A model generated the notes under the pieces. The model was given only the letters and a program-made list of their open reading frames with translations, did not search any database and was not told the DNA's origin. A DNA stretch of 64,000 nucleotides from Fomitopsis serialis (taxonomy: Eukaryota > Basidiomycota > Agaricomycetes > Polyporales > Fomitopsidaceae), in the NCBI RefSeq assembly GCF_022376445.1, contig NW_025955033.1:1-64000 (forward strand). Reading direction: 5' to 3'. The number at the start of each line of letters is the position of its first letter. Positions within the stretch are counted from its first letter, which is position 1. Below, in pieces: positions 37,246 through 49,287 of the stretch. The translations under genes and the position numbers were made by a program.

Positions 37246-38201
37246 CTTCGTGCGGTAAGTACATGATGTAAGGGACCGAACACCAGTCTGACGCGTTGAT
37301 TTAACACTCACCTACTTCGCCCAATTGTGAACGCAATGCAGATACAGTAGGTAGAAGAAAACGGTGGTCAACAAATTAAACAAGCCCTTCCGGAGGCAAA
37401 TTTTGGTGACGTGCCAGCCGCCCAAGATCCTCAGGGCTTGCTTACGTCCTTGGACACATACAGCGCTTACAGGGTTGTTCAAAGACCAGCGCAAGACTGT
37501 TTAATCAGTACGAATGGTTTCGCGGTACGTCACTTGTTCTGTACATTTTCACCGTATTCTGACACGCCTTTTCCTACCGCCTTAGCCTCGTTCAGGTGAG
37601 TTTCTTCTTCAGCAGAACTCTGCCAGGGTGACGGCCTAGCGTTTCAGCCGGCGTTCAGCGCGGTCTACGTGAGACCTCATGGCAGCGCTCTGCCTTGGAT
37701 CTCATTCCTGGGTCATGAAGGTGAGTGCCGTTTAGTTCTTCTCTAGTGGCACTCATACGCACTGTTCTCGTACGGAACTTTTGCCGTTTGGTAGGCTGAT
37801 TTTGATGGCTTGCCTCATTTGGACGGGCGAACGGCCTGTTCGATCGGCCGTATAAGGCAAGTGTCGCATACAGCCCACCTGTTGGCCGGCCGAGGCCAAA
37901 CACCGTCACAGAGAGGGCTCGTCTGCCATGCCGCCGCATGCAACCCCGTGGCGTCTGCCTTGAGTCTGTAGCATCTGCGTCGAGTTCGGGTTGGTACGTA
38001 TGCGAAGTTCTAACTTTGAACAGGGCTGTGAGAGACTCGTCGAAGAAGTTTAATATCCCGGGGCCAGAGAGGGCTGGAGGCGCGTCGCCCGGTATCAATG
38101 GATGATGCCTTATGTTCCGGTTCGTCCCTTACATAATAACGTTCTGTCTTCGACCGACATTCTATCTCATCGTCCTCTAATCGTCCCCTCCTCATATCCT
38201 C
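37246..38201. other. Divergent intergenic region
   Basis: Lies between the minus-strand transposase and the plus-strand 636-residue gene. It includes a GC-rich minus-strand open stretch (38,098-37,655) without protein character. It probably holds both promoters; no specific element was identified. Confidence 0.4.
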
Positions 38202-40384
38202 ATGGCGTCCTCGCAGTACACCCGCTTGCACTCCCCCCGTATCGCGTCCCCAAGCGGAGACGACGATTTGGGACGCACTGAGCACTACGTTGACCCCGCC
38301 GCCCAGAAGTCACCCCTCCGAGTCGAGACCCGCGCAACAGCGGAGAGATCATTCAGTGCATACCCCGACGGTACGTGGCTATGTTGTCAGCGCAGGACAC
38401 TATGCAACCGCTAACCATTCAGTTCAGTAGCGCCTCTATCATCTTCGCCGCCGTCCCCTGGCGGGCACACGTTTTCTTCCCCCCTTCTCCATCCCGCACG
38501 CCAGGTCCAGCACCGTGATACGGACATCCCCGACATAGATCACCACCTTCAAGGACCCTCGAACGAAGGGGACTCGCGCAGGCACTACGTCGCAGACGTA
38601 ATTCTTTGCTGGCCCCTGGCTGAACAGGTCTTCGGACCGTTGCTGCAAGAGCCCGACTTCCCTGTCTTGTTTGGTAAGCATATGGTGAGCAGCCCGTGTT
38701 TCGTTCGTTAGTCACCCCAGCTCAACTCATTATTTGCGCAGATTCGCCACAACGTCAGCGAGGCACTCTGGACGGACATTTGCTCATACGTCGACAACAA
38801 CCTGGAAATACTCAAATATTTCTCGTGAGTCCTGCTGGCTCGTCCTATCATGTTCTCACCTAAACGTTTCGCGCAGATTCTACTACAATCCCTCCCAGCA
38901 ATCTCTCACTGTCATGGCGCCTCTGGCGCTCCATGAGCTGGTCACTGCCGCCATCCTCAAGGCGGCACAAGACGGTCGTATCGACGTCGACGACAACCAA
39001 ACCCTAATCATTGATCACAGCCGCGCGATCAAAGACGCCGTGTCCCGCCACCAACCAGACGGTATCGTGTGCGTCAAATACAGCGTCGTCGTCAAGCCCG
39101 CCGAGGGAAATCAACCACCGCGGAAGATCCTCAAAACGGATGACGTTATTGTCGTCCAGATCGGGGATGCGGAGAGGATCGACCACATGCTCGATCAGGT
39201 GAGTGAGACCCCCGCGTGCATTCAGCTGGAACTAACGTTGCGTAGACGCAAAAGGGAATGGTCGAGGCGGGGCCTGTGCTATTCATTGCCGTGAAGATAA
39301 CAGAGCATAAGTACATCGAACCGGAAGATCCTCAGCCCGACGACGACGGCTTTATTCCGGGTGCCGGAGCCGCCAACGACATCATATGCACCGGGTACAA
39401 GCGCAATGGCCGGGTGCTAATCGGACGCCTCAGGGCGACCTTCTTCGCGTTTCTTGCTTCGGACTTGCCACGAGTGCGTGAAGTGCGCGCGAAGATGAAA
39501 AACACGAACGATTGGCTCGTCTGGGTTGAAGAGAACCTGGCGACTGTGAGTACTGTTCCTGTTCGTGTAGAGTTAGTGCGGCGCTGACCGCATATTTTTG
39601 CCAGCCGGTGTTGCTCGACTACAACGGCAAGAACCTGATGCCCGCCGAGGATCAGGTCGCAAACGAGGCTAACGATATCGACGATGTCAAGCTCATCTTA
39701 GACGACGACCGGGTGCGTCGAGCGAAAGATGCCGGGGTTGAACGTTGGGCAAAAGGTATTCGTATGGCACGGGCCAGGGCCTATGCCCAGCGTGGCCGCT
39801 GCTGGATAGAGGAGGCACTGGCGGCTGGCCATCGCAGCGACGCGGATGCCCTCATAGCCCGTCTGCAGCAGCCGCGGAATATCGCAGTACCCCCTGTGGC
39901 TGACCCGATACCGGCCATCATCGAAGGGATTCGTGACGGCGCCCTAACCAAAGTACGCGACGAACTCAATGACCATGCATACCGTCTGGCCACGGAAATG
40001 GCGCCTGAAGTGCCCGAAGATGAAACAGGCGCGTTAGAGAACACGTACGAGTACTACAACAACGTCGCCCTGTCTATTAAGCGGGTCCTGCCGCGGGATG
40101 ACGACGATGCATCGTCTGATGCTGGTGCCACCTCCGAGGACATGCAGCGCGTCCACGATTTCAACAAGAGGCGTCGTCTCTTGACGCCCCCGCCGCGTGA
40201 GCGGGAAGAGGTCGTACCGGATCCATCCCAGACAGAGGACGACATCGCCTATGTCAATTACCACGTCCCGGACGTCGACACCGATCCCTCCCCCACATAT
40301 ACGACCCGCGCGGCCCCTATCGATATTTCTACCAGGCGTACCTCGCATCGGCAGGCCGGCGGGCGGGTTCGCGATTCTTCGTGA
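38202..40384 (+). CDS. Conserved-looking 636-residue cargo protein, function unknown
   Basis: Six exons (38,202-38,370, 38,428-38,684, 38,742-38,824, 38,877-39,198, 39,246-39,545, 39,605-40,384) join in frame with GT-AG introns of 47-59 bp. The first 70 or so residues and the last 100 are disordered (the C-terminus has acidic runs and KRRRLLTPPPRE, a possible nuclear signal). The middle is globular: HYVADVILCWPLAEQVFGP, FYYNPSQQSLTVMAPLALHE, IDHSRAIKDAVSRHQPDGIV, VIVVQIGDAERIDHML, MVEAGPVLFIAVKITEHKYI and MKNTNDWLVWVEENL. I do not recognise the fold. Lack of decay and good splice sites suggest selection. It lies head to tail with the TET/JBP gene, 268 bp upstream of its start. Confidence 0.75.
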
Positions 40385-40652
40385 TTTCCGCACGGACATG
40401 ATATGTTGCCGTCGCGCTGTACCGGTACCGTATTGGCTCGCATTGATCTGTCTACACACTACCGTATCTTGTCTCCATGCCCCCGTCTGCCTCTATGTAT
40501 GTCACGTACACTTACTCAAGTACTATCTATGAAGTTATTAACGCCTTGCAACACATCACGTCACATGATGCGCCCGCCCGCCGATGCACCCGCCCGTACG
40601 CCAATTAACCCGGGATAATACCGTAACCTCAGGCTGTTACTCCACTGTGGCC

Positions 40653-43600
40653 ATGCAGACATTTCTCTCTGAAGAAGAACGTTCAAGTTTAGTACCCTTA
40701 CTGACACACACGCCGAACCTCAGCGGCGTTTTAGTTGCCTTGCTGGCAAGGTTAGAAGCCGACTCTCTGAACGGTACGATTTTCTTCATGTTGCTGACTG
40801 ACAGTGTTATGTGCTAAGATCACACAGAACTGGTAACACCGCCCGTGCATCAATCCGGGGATGACTGCGGTCCCGAAGTATACTGCGATAACACCACAAG
40901 TACGTATTTTGTGATGTGCGTTATGATCCAATTGACGGTATTGGCATTGGAAGACGCCGGAGACAGGGGAACATCTCACAAAGCTATGTCCCATACACGC
41001 CAAACAAGGTCCCAGGCTCAACAACAAATGGACAGCCCTCAAGGAGAATCATCACAAGGTGAGCTTTACAAGACATCCCGTGCGCCGGATGGTCTAACAT
41101 TCTTACAATTCTGTCAAACAGGAATAACATCTGGCGCGGCGTACTCTGAGACTCCTGGTCCCGGTCCCCACCGCTCTACGCGGTCGCGCAATCGGACCAT
41201 CCGAACCCCATACGCCCGCGAAGATGTTGGTCCGCCTCTGCGACTCGAAGCCGCACCCAGGCCAGAGGTTCAAAATGCACTACTGCCTTGCCCGCGTGGG
41301 GGATTCAACTTCTGCGCTACGCAGGCTGCGCCGACGCAACTATTATGGGATACCGATCCGCTGCCCGCCCGTCACATGCGTCCAAGGCGACAGTAACCCA
41401 ATTCTTTGCTGATCTCGTTGGTAATCTTACAGAAGCGGCTGTTCTAGAATACGGTGAGAACGTGCTACGTGTAACCGAGTCACTTCGAGTCAGCCGCGGT
41501 GCGGATGGATCGTTGAACGTGCTCACTGAACGATGTGCCGAGGCATTTCATGATAGCGCAGCCTCAGACTTTACGGTGATGGTGAAACTCATTCAATTTG
41601 CGTGCAAGACTAGCAGGTATGCGCAGATTGCTCCTGAGGCTGCGCACTTGGTGTCATGATAATAAACTAACCCGTTGCTTGTTAGCCTTCGTCGACCCAG
41701 TCCCAAACTCACTCTCAAAGAGATCAGGGAAACTCACTTGCAAGCGGCCGCCAAGCGAACAGTGTCACAAAGAACGTTTGAAAAGTGGAATGCCATGGGC
41801 AGTAAATTTGCGCGGGTGGCCGGTGGTGGTAAGCTCAGTGTAATGTCCGTCAATCCAGGTTGAGAATGACGTGCCTGCACAGGTACCGTTTATGTATTGG
41901 TTCTCATCGTCATGAGGAACCTCAGAGCGAGGTTAGGCTCAATGGACGGTCACACGGCCTGTTATATAGCCAATATGTTGAGATGGCCGGACGGTAAGTC
42001 AACACTATGATGTTGTCGCCGTACTCATCAGAGGCCTAGATACTCCGCCTGGTCTTGGGGTAAAAAACATGATTGTCCCTGCCATAGCGCTGCTACAAAA
42101 GCACTTCCCGCTTCCATTGCAAGACTTGTTTACGGTGTCCTCCCTGCTCCCGGACGGGGAGGCGAACAACGTGGTCTGCGGAAATCTCGAAATCTCAGAC
42201 ATATTTTTTGATTCGTTTGTGTACAAGTCAGTCGCGCATCTTGCTCTTCTATGGCGTTCTCCCCAGCTCACAACCTCGCGTCGTAGCTCGTTCAAGCTAG
42301 TTCCCCGTTGTTCCAGCACCTGGGATACGTGTTACAGGGCACACACACTCCAGACAGCCCTGGCCATCGAACCTGAGATTGCGTCCCCTTCGCCGCGGGC
42401 CATCCGCGAGACGAATGATCATCCATCTCTACTTTCTTCTCCCTTATCGCCACTCACGCCTCTGTCATCTCTCCGATCGCCATCACTCCCACTAATGCTG
42501 CGCGGGTCCGTGTCGCCGCACTCTGTTGCTTTGGATTTACCGCAGATCATTGCCACCTCGCTGAATAACAAGGCAATCCAAACCTCGTACGACCCGCAAC
42601 ATCCTGACAACAAACGTTGTCCCGCGCCCCGTGAACGTGACCGAGAGAATAACATTGTCTGGACGGAGCAGGAGCGATCAAGGGCCAGTAAAGCAACGAT
42701 GCCGACAAGTATCCACGATCTTCTGACAGAGGTACGTTGATATTCACATGAAAGTCTTCGGTAATAGGCCCCTGATTGCGTTATCATTGGCACAGATTGA
42801 AGCAATGTATGCCTCAGGCAAGAGAGTCACCGCAGATTCATATGTTCGAGTGCCGGTCCATCTCATAGAGTGAGTTCTAATGACATGATCAACCAGCGCC
42901 GCATAGCTAACACTAGATATTCAACGCAGGGACAACCTTACGATTCGCGGTCAGGGTAACTCGCTCATTGCCAGTATCTGCACCTCCATGCCCGAAGTGA
43001 TGCGAAGCAATCTGGTCGAACGTCTCATCACATGCTTCGAATCCGACCCGTTCGAGACGGTGGACGCCAAATCCCGCGATGTAAGGAGAACCTTTCAGGT
43101 CATCCATTTTGCTTGGTACAACAGGCATTGTACTCAGGTTCGTACGTCCCTGTACATGTGCAGTTGTTAAAGCTTACAGGGGCTGATCCGTAGGGCCATG
43201 ATGCACCTCAAGACATAGCGCCGTCCTTGATGAGTCGGAAGGGTTGCTCTAGAACGAACCACGAACAATTTATCCCGTACACGTCGAAGCCTATGGAAGA
43301 GCATCGACGTATCTACGAGGCTGTCAAGACAATCCTCGGAGAGATGTTCGAATGGCTGGCCGACAAGGTAACGTTCTCCTGAGCATTCTCAATCAGAGTA
43401 ACTGTCTAACAAAGCTGGCCATAGCTTCAAGACATCTTGCCGAATGAATACGAACGTCTAGAAGCTACCGCATCCATTTTACCAGACAACAACGCGTCCG
43501 CCGTCCATCCGTTTGTTGCTTTGGCAGTCAACCTCAACGTCGTCACTCGAGCACATAGGGACGCCCAGGATGACAGGGTATGCCTTGTTCTGCCTATTGG

Positions 43601-43817
43601 AGATTTCAATGGCGGGGAATTGTGTATCGTTGAAGCAGGTCTTGTAATTCCCCTGCGTCACGCAGATTTCATCGTTTTTCCCTCTTGCGAGTTTACTCAT
43701 TTCAATCTGCATTACACGGGACGAAGAGCCTCCGTTGTTCTACATACGGATAGAGAAATGTCCAAGTGGACCTCGAATAGTCGTAACGGCTGGGTCGAAC
43801 ACAGTCATTTTGTGTAG
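40653..43817 (+). CDS. TET/JBP-family 2-oxoglutarate/Fe(II) dioxygenase
   Basis: Twelve exons are proposed, about 850 residues. The last seven (41,686-41,828, 41,883-41,993, 42,040-42,731, 42,796-42,869, 42,930-43,137, 43,194-43,367, 43,425-43,817) join cleanly. The C-terminal catalytic core reads IHFAWYNRHCTQ, GHDAPQDIAPS, YEAVKTILGEMFEWLAD, then VNLNVVTRAHRDAQDDRVC, LPIGDFNGGELCIVE, FPSCEFTHFNLHYTGRRASV. His and Asp of AHRD (codons at 43,554 and 43,560) and the distal His of the THFNLH block are the expected iron ligands; the Arg of GRRAS is the likely 2-oxoglutarate binder. This is the layout of basidiomycete TET/JBP enzymes, which oxidise 5-methylcytosine. N-terminal exons (40,653-41,616) are less certain: a frame change between about 41,150 and 41,430 is unresolved and may be a missed intron or a lesion. 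A zinc-binding CXXC domain was not seen. Confidence 0.85.
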
Positions 43818-45410
43818 ACATGTAGAATAATCTACTCTACAAGATCTACTCTACAAGAGGTGTTCATATTCGTACGCGGGACAAAGGGGCGTGCTGATTG
43901 GCTGGACGCCAGAGACAAATGCCCGACCGGTGCCCGATGCGCATTCCGCTGCTCAGTGCTTCCTCCTAACCTCCTCCCTCTGCCGCCACCAGCCTCTCCG
44001 TCTCACATTATCGCTGACGGCTCTCGAGCTTGGGATCGGGCGCGGCAACGGCTTTGCCAATCACCATCAACAGCCATGGAACGCGACGACGTGCAGCACG
44101 ACTCGCCAATGCTCTGCGAGCAGACACGGCCGGTGAACGGACTGCAGGCACAGGTGGACAACCACGGAGGAGGGTGGGAATGCGGTCAGGGAGGATGCGG
44201 CGGACAGAAGTGTGCGGATGGTGGGCACTGGGGATGGGCGAGGGCGAGGAACTGGCGGGCATGACGTGCGGCAACACAAACAGCCCGGGCACAACAGGTA
44301 CGACAACCGCGAGCATCCAAGGCCGGTTCCCTGCGTGCAGACACGGCCGACGAACGGACGGCGTGCGCGAGAGCGAAGGAAGGGCATCGGGGAAAGGTGA
44401 GTGCAGACGCAAGTGAATGAGCGTGCTGACCAAAGTCACAGGGCGCGGCGACGTGAAGCACGACGCGCACGTCGACCGCGAGCGCACCGGGCGAATGCAC
44501 GGCACCGCAAACGCGACCGACAAGCGAACCGCCCGTGTATGAGCGCAGAACGCGGGAGGGCGAGTTGACAGTGGGCCCACGGCAACGCGCAGCACAACCT
44601 AGCTGACCGCTAGCACGCAGGGCGGAGGTACCATGTGCAAGCGCAGCCGACGAGCGGACCACGGGCGCGAGTATAGCGGCGAGCAGGGAGGAGGACGGGT
44701 GGAGGTCGAGTGCGGAAGGGAGCGAGTGCGGACCCGAGGGAGCGGATGGTGGGGAAGGACTGCCCAGCACACACGGCCAACCGACGAGCAGACCCCACGC
44801 ACTGGACAACAGACCGGCGACGGCGATGTTGGGCAGGCTGGCGCGCGCGCGACACACACCGACCGCGAGCGTGGCGGGCGTATGCCCAACACGCAGACAC
44901 GGCTGATGAACGCGCACGCACGCACGCGGACGAGCGGACACGCGAGTGTGCAGACAACCGGTCGGGTGAGCGGGCACACAACCCGACGACGACACATGCA
45001 CGGCGACTGCGAGCTCACAGGGCAGATGTCCAGCACGCAAGCCCCGCCGACGAAGGGACCGCGCGCGTGCGAGCGAAGGGCAGGGCCGGGGCGTGCGCAT
45101 CACACCGACTGCGAGCGCATAGCCAGTGCCTGCATGCCAACCCAGCCGACGAGGGCGTGGAGGGTCCGGGCACAGCAGCGAGCAGGCGGGAGCACGTGAG
45201 GAGCGAAGACGGAGGACAGGGAGGACGGTGGGTGCAGGCAACAAGCCCAACCCGCGCAGGTACCGCCGAGGTAAGTCAACCAGCAGTCCACCGCCAACAC
45301 CGGCGGTGAACCCGGGCAGGGTATGGGTACGCAGATCGCAGGTCGCGGGTGTGGGATGCGCCCTGCGCACTCGCGGTACTACTCGCATCCAATCTGGCCC
45401 CGTTCACTAA
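43818..45410. repeat. GC-rich degenerate minisatellite
   Basis: From about 44,080 to 45,250 the plus strand repeats an imperfect 60-80 bp theme: ACACGGCCGACGAACGGAC-like words, then GCGCGAGCGAAGGGCA-like words. Long open stretches occur in all frames, including one of 400 codons on the minus strand, but they are a by-product of the repeat and CG-richness. It separates the TET/JBP gene from the DUF6532-like gene. Confidence 0.65.
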
Positions 45411-45949
45411 CACTAGCCATAGTTTGCATAACAGATGACTCGATCGTAAATGTGCTATAGAATCTGTACTTACATCAGCTGACAATACTATTGCAAGCAG
45501 AAAATGATCAATGAGACCACGAAGCCGACTCCCGAAGGGAGGCAGCTGAGCGGCCTTTGCATACAGCGTATACTAAGTATACGGTATGTATCTTCGCGCA
45601 CAGCATTGCTGACCAGCAATCATCAATAGATTCCCGTCCGTAGCGGAGCCAAGGCTTTTGCTAGTCCCGTATATATGCATTGTGTCGAGCATACCACACT
45701 TACCAGAAGCATATAGCCGTCTTGGGGCGCTCGGGATTGTACGCAGTCACATGGCCAAATCCTGCCTCGCCCGCGCTACCATGGCCGCCGACTGAGGACT
45801 TCCGGAAGCGCAGGCTGTTGGGGTGCAGTCTCACGGCGCAGTTGAAGCCCTACTTATCTGATGACTGTCTCAGCCGGCCGGTATTTTTTTCTTGTTTCTC
45901 TTGCTTGTAGCTCGCATCTTTGGTTTCAGCTCTCATCTGGCCTGTCAAC
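45411..45949. other. Upstream region of the DUF6532-like gene
   Basis: No gene seen. Contains a short palindrome, CGTATACTAAGTATACG, near 45,568. Confidence 0.4.
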
Positions 45950-48722
45950 ATGAACACCCGTACTCGCTCGACCGCTCGCCAGCAGCGTACAGACGACGGT
46001 ACCACCGCCGCCGCTGCCAAGAAGAAAGTGACCAAGACATCTCAAGCTCCTCGGAAGGCGCCTGCTTCTAAGTCCCCGCCCAAGCCGGGCAAGAAGCGTG
46101 GGCGAGTCACCGACGATGAGGGCGAAGATGTTGACGAGGGTCGCTTCAGCAAGAAGGACGAACAGCTTTTGAAGCAGCTAGAGCTCAAAAAACGCCAGTC
46201 CGAGAAGCAGAAGGAGGCGAAGCGTCGCTCAAGTGGGTCTTACCGTTGTACATGTCATTCAAACTGCTGAAATTTTTGTATTGTTGTTGATGCTAGGGAT
46301 ACAGAAGACGGCTACCACGATGACCCTTGAAGAGCAAGAGAGCGATGAAGATGCGCAGGAGGACCAACCTAAGCGCAAGAAATCGAGGAACATTGTGCCA
46401 TCGGAGGACGATGAAGACCGGAGTGCTACGGACGGAAAGGTGGAGGGCGACGCAGCGGCGACCGAGGACGAGGAGAATGAGTCCGCGGAGGAGGATGAGC
46501 TGGAGCGAACCCCGCCGCAAGCTCAAGGCTCACGCACCGGTATGTCCTGACTCGGAGTTCCTACACCTGCTACTCAATTGCAATGCTAGGCGGACCTGGG
46601 CGAGATGTCAAGGGTAAAGGCAAGGCGATGCCGCAAGACCAGGATGTCGACATGCGGGAGGGGGCGCACGATGAGCGGATGAGCGCACCGCTCCTGTCAG
46701 ATGAAGAGGAACAGGGCATCGCCCACCGTCTAGGTTCTGCGACGACTGCCAAGGCCCCTTCCAAGACGAAGACTAATCGTCACAAGCGCACGCAGGGCAA
46801 GACCGTTGGTGGCGGTGACAAGGATGCTTCGGCATCAGACGCGTCCAGTGGCCGCCGGGGAGACAAAGCTAAGACTGTGCGTCGTATGGCGGCCGATGAG
46901 ATCACATCGCCGACGAGGAAGGTGGGTAACTACCCACAAACATCAAATAGATTACTCGTTGCATGACGTGCAACCTGGGACGTCTGACATACACGCAGAG
47001 CACTCGCCATCGAACCAATAAATTAAATTCTAGCGAGAGAAAGGACAAGGTACCGGCGTGGCTGGCTACGTCCGTCTCAGAGGACGATGCGGCTCGCAGC
47101 GACCATGGCGACAGGGCCGTTGATTCGGGAGGGGACGGAGGAGATGAGTCGGAAGGCGGGGGTGATGATGTCGTGGTAGGTACACTCACCTATGCGCACA
47201 GCACTAACTGCACAAGTCACAGCTTGTCAAGGCGCAGAAGGGCAAGGCAAGGCAAACCAAACCTAAGGCTGCCGGGGCAGCTCGCACACGAGGTCGAGCG
47301 CAGATGAGAGACCTGCCTGACGAAGTCAGGTCCATCGTTACCAAAGCTCACTCATACCTCCGCCTCAGGATTGCTCTCGAGCACGCTTGGACGTGGGAGA
47401 AGATGACAAACAGCACCCTTTTACCGGAGAAATACGTGCTCATCAAGAGGGCGGTCAACGACGTTCGAGAACTATGCGACGACGACGGGAAGCCTCTCAT
47501 GCACTTCGCCCTTGGGTTCAAGAAGCTGAACGGCGATGGCAATGATGTCCTGAGAGTGAATGTCTTCGATGTGGTACGTCGGTCATAGATTCACGTCCTG
47601 TTAGCTAAGTCAATTTCACAGGTGTGGACCGCCGCGTCGCAGCTGCGCAACGAGTTGAAGAACAAGGCGAAGGTCGTTGTCGAGGATGCTTATGGCTTAA
47701 ATCATTTGTCAGGTCCCAGGAAGGTCTCCGCCGCTTCATTCCTTCTAAAGGGCAACGTGCAAGGTAAACATACGATGCCGAATTTTATCTTCAACAACAT
47801 CAGCATAGTTTGGACGGGCGATGATGTGGATGTGAAGGTGAGCGTATATACTCTCAACGCTAATGTTATTATCAGCCTCATGTAAGATAGGCTAGTCGTG
47901 TCAATCGCAAGCAACCTTTCCAGCACAAGGCGATCTTCCAGCTCATAGCGGCACAATGGTTCTACGCCGGCCAACGCGACTCGGTGATCAAAGAATCACA
48001 AGGAAGGTTTGCAGAGGTACCAGACAATCTTCTGGCACTGGTCTGCAATGCGGTAAGTCAAGTCGCATGATGATGGTCTACGATACAAAGCGCATATAGA
48101 ACACTGATATCACCGCAAAACTACAGATTGAAATGGGGTTAGCGGATGTCGCCACGGGGACGCAGCAGTTCACGAACAGAGTGTACGCACCCAAGTGAGT
48201 GCAGTACGCCATATGTTGTAGAACTACTGATTGGCGTTTCTGCAGGTGGGTGAACATCATCGGTGTCCTCCGGGACATGAAGGACAAGGCGCCGAATGCC
48301 TACGTGGCATTGAGGCACTATGTCTGGGCTAACGTCTCGTAAGTGTGGGTAGTCTGTCTGCTCAGCAATGCTAACATCTACTCAGGGAACTTATTCGTAA
48401 GGATGAAGAGGCTGGGAAGAAGGGAGCCCTTACATTGGGCGTTGGCGATGAGGCTGACGACGAAGAGTTCGTCGCGTGGGATGACATTGAGGTTGTCGAT
48501 CTGACCGCTGAACATTCCGGCGAGGCGTCTTCGTCGGCAACGCGAGGTATGTGGTATGGCTGTATATTTGGATTAAAGCGGCATTCATGACTAACTATCA
48601 GGCATTATTGACGGTGGAAACAATGGCATGGTTGACGGTCCCGGCGAACGTGAGTCGCAACACTACGTATATTTTTTACCCCAGTAATAATGCCGTTGCC
48701 AGCAAGCGTGACCGGAAAGTGA
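45950..48722 (+). CDS. DUF6532-like basidiomycete protein
   Basis: Twelve exons from ATG at 45,950, for example 45,950-46,232, 46,297-46,539, 46,590-46,921, 46,999-47,175, 47,223-47,573, 47,622-47,837, 47,924-48,052 and 48,127-48,194, all in frame; the last short exon (48,703-48,722) is the least certain. The first 400 residues are basic and acidic low complexity (KKPGKKRGRV, EDDEDRSATDG, EDEENESAEEDELE). The globular part starts LPDEVRSIVTKAHSYLRLRI, with ALEHAWTWEKM, VWTAASQLRNELKNKAKVVV, KHKAIFQLIAAQWFYAG, LALVCNAIEMGLADVATG and TNRVYAPKWVNIIGVL. This resembles the DUF6532 family, which is abundant in Agaricomycetes and of unknown function. A C-terminal DDIEVVDLTAE looks like a second SUMO-interaction motif. 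It is the last gene before the element's right end. Confidence 0.7.
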
Positions 48723-49254
48723 GCAAGGCAGCACATATACCTCCATTGCGCACAACGACCAAGGTAAGTCCTCAAGGCACCTCCAGTTATCAAACGGACT
48801 GATGTCCCACAGACTTACTCTATTGCAATCCTGACGCGTAACATCTGCCACAAGTTCGGTTTGCTACATGCGCCGTATCTAGTCCTCCTATCTCTCGTTG
48901 TCGGATACCCTCGTGTCACATGTATTATATACCGCGCGATCATCATCTGTGTACGTGCCAAGAATGCTATGTGTGATTTGTAACCAAATGTACAATTTGC
49001 CAATTGTGCACGAATTGTTGGGAAAGCAATATAACCCTTACACGTCTTGGCCAAGTCCTGATGCTACTATAATATGCCACAAGACGAATCATGCTTGAAT
49101 GGTCAGACAAGCTGTTTGGGGTCCTCAAGCACATGGGCAACGTAACATATTATAATGCTTAGCCAAGATATAGAGGTTTAGCCCAAGCAGCATTCCGCCG
49201 GAACTTGTCTTGCCAAGCAAACAGGGGTCTCCAAGACAATAATGGTCTTGTATG
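48723..49254. other. Right subterminal region of the giant element
   Basis: No gene seen. CAAG and CTTG words become frequent from about 49,100 (GACAAGC, CTCAAGC, GCCCAAGC, ACTTGTCTTGCCAAGC), mirroring the left end. Confidence 0.55.
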
Positions 49255-49285
49255 GCTTGACAAGCAAAGCCTGTTTTTCCTGATG
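49255..49285 (-). repeat. Right terminal inverted repeat of the giant element
   Basis: Reverse complement starts CATCAGGAAAAAC and matches the left end at 27 of 31 positions; three of the four mismatches are transitions. Confidence 0.85.
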
Positions 49286-49287
49286 GG

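Larger units (their letters stand above)
29666..49285 (-). mobile_element. Giant Plavaka-type DNA transposon carrying a TET/JBP dioxygenase
   Basis: 19,620 bp bounded by 31-bp inverted repeats (starting CATCAGGAAAAAC, four mismatches), with a 2-bp duplication and clean in-frame joining of the interrupted gag gene on both sides. Subterminal CTTG-CAAG words are dense at both ends. Contents: small SIM protein (32,167-32,723, minus), Plavaka transposase (33,916-37,233, minus), 636-residue unknown protein (38,202-40,384, plus), TET/JBP dioxygenase (40,653-43,817, plus), GC-rich minisatellite, and DUF6532-like protein (45,950-48,722, plus). Transposase and main cargo keep frame, unlike the host copia. 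That the Plavaka transposase moves these ends is inference from position. Composite origin of the interior is possible. Confidence 0.85.

Noticed and set aside
44186..45388. 400-codon minus-strand open stretch
   Set aside because: It lies in the GC-rich minisatellite, with other long frames on both strands; the translation is low-complexity Cys/Arg/Pro repeats with no domain and no splice structure.
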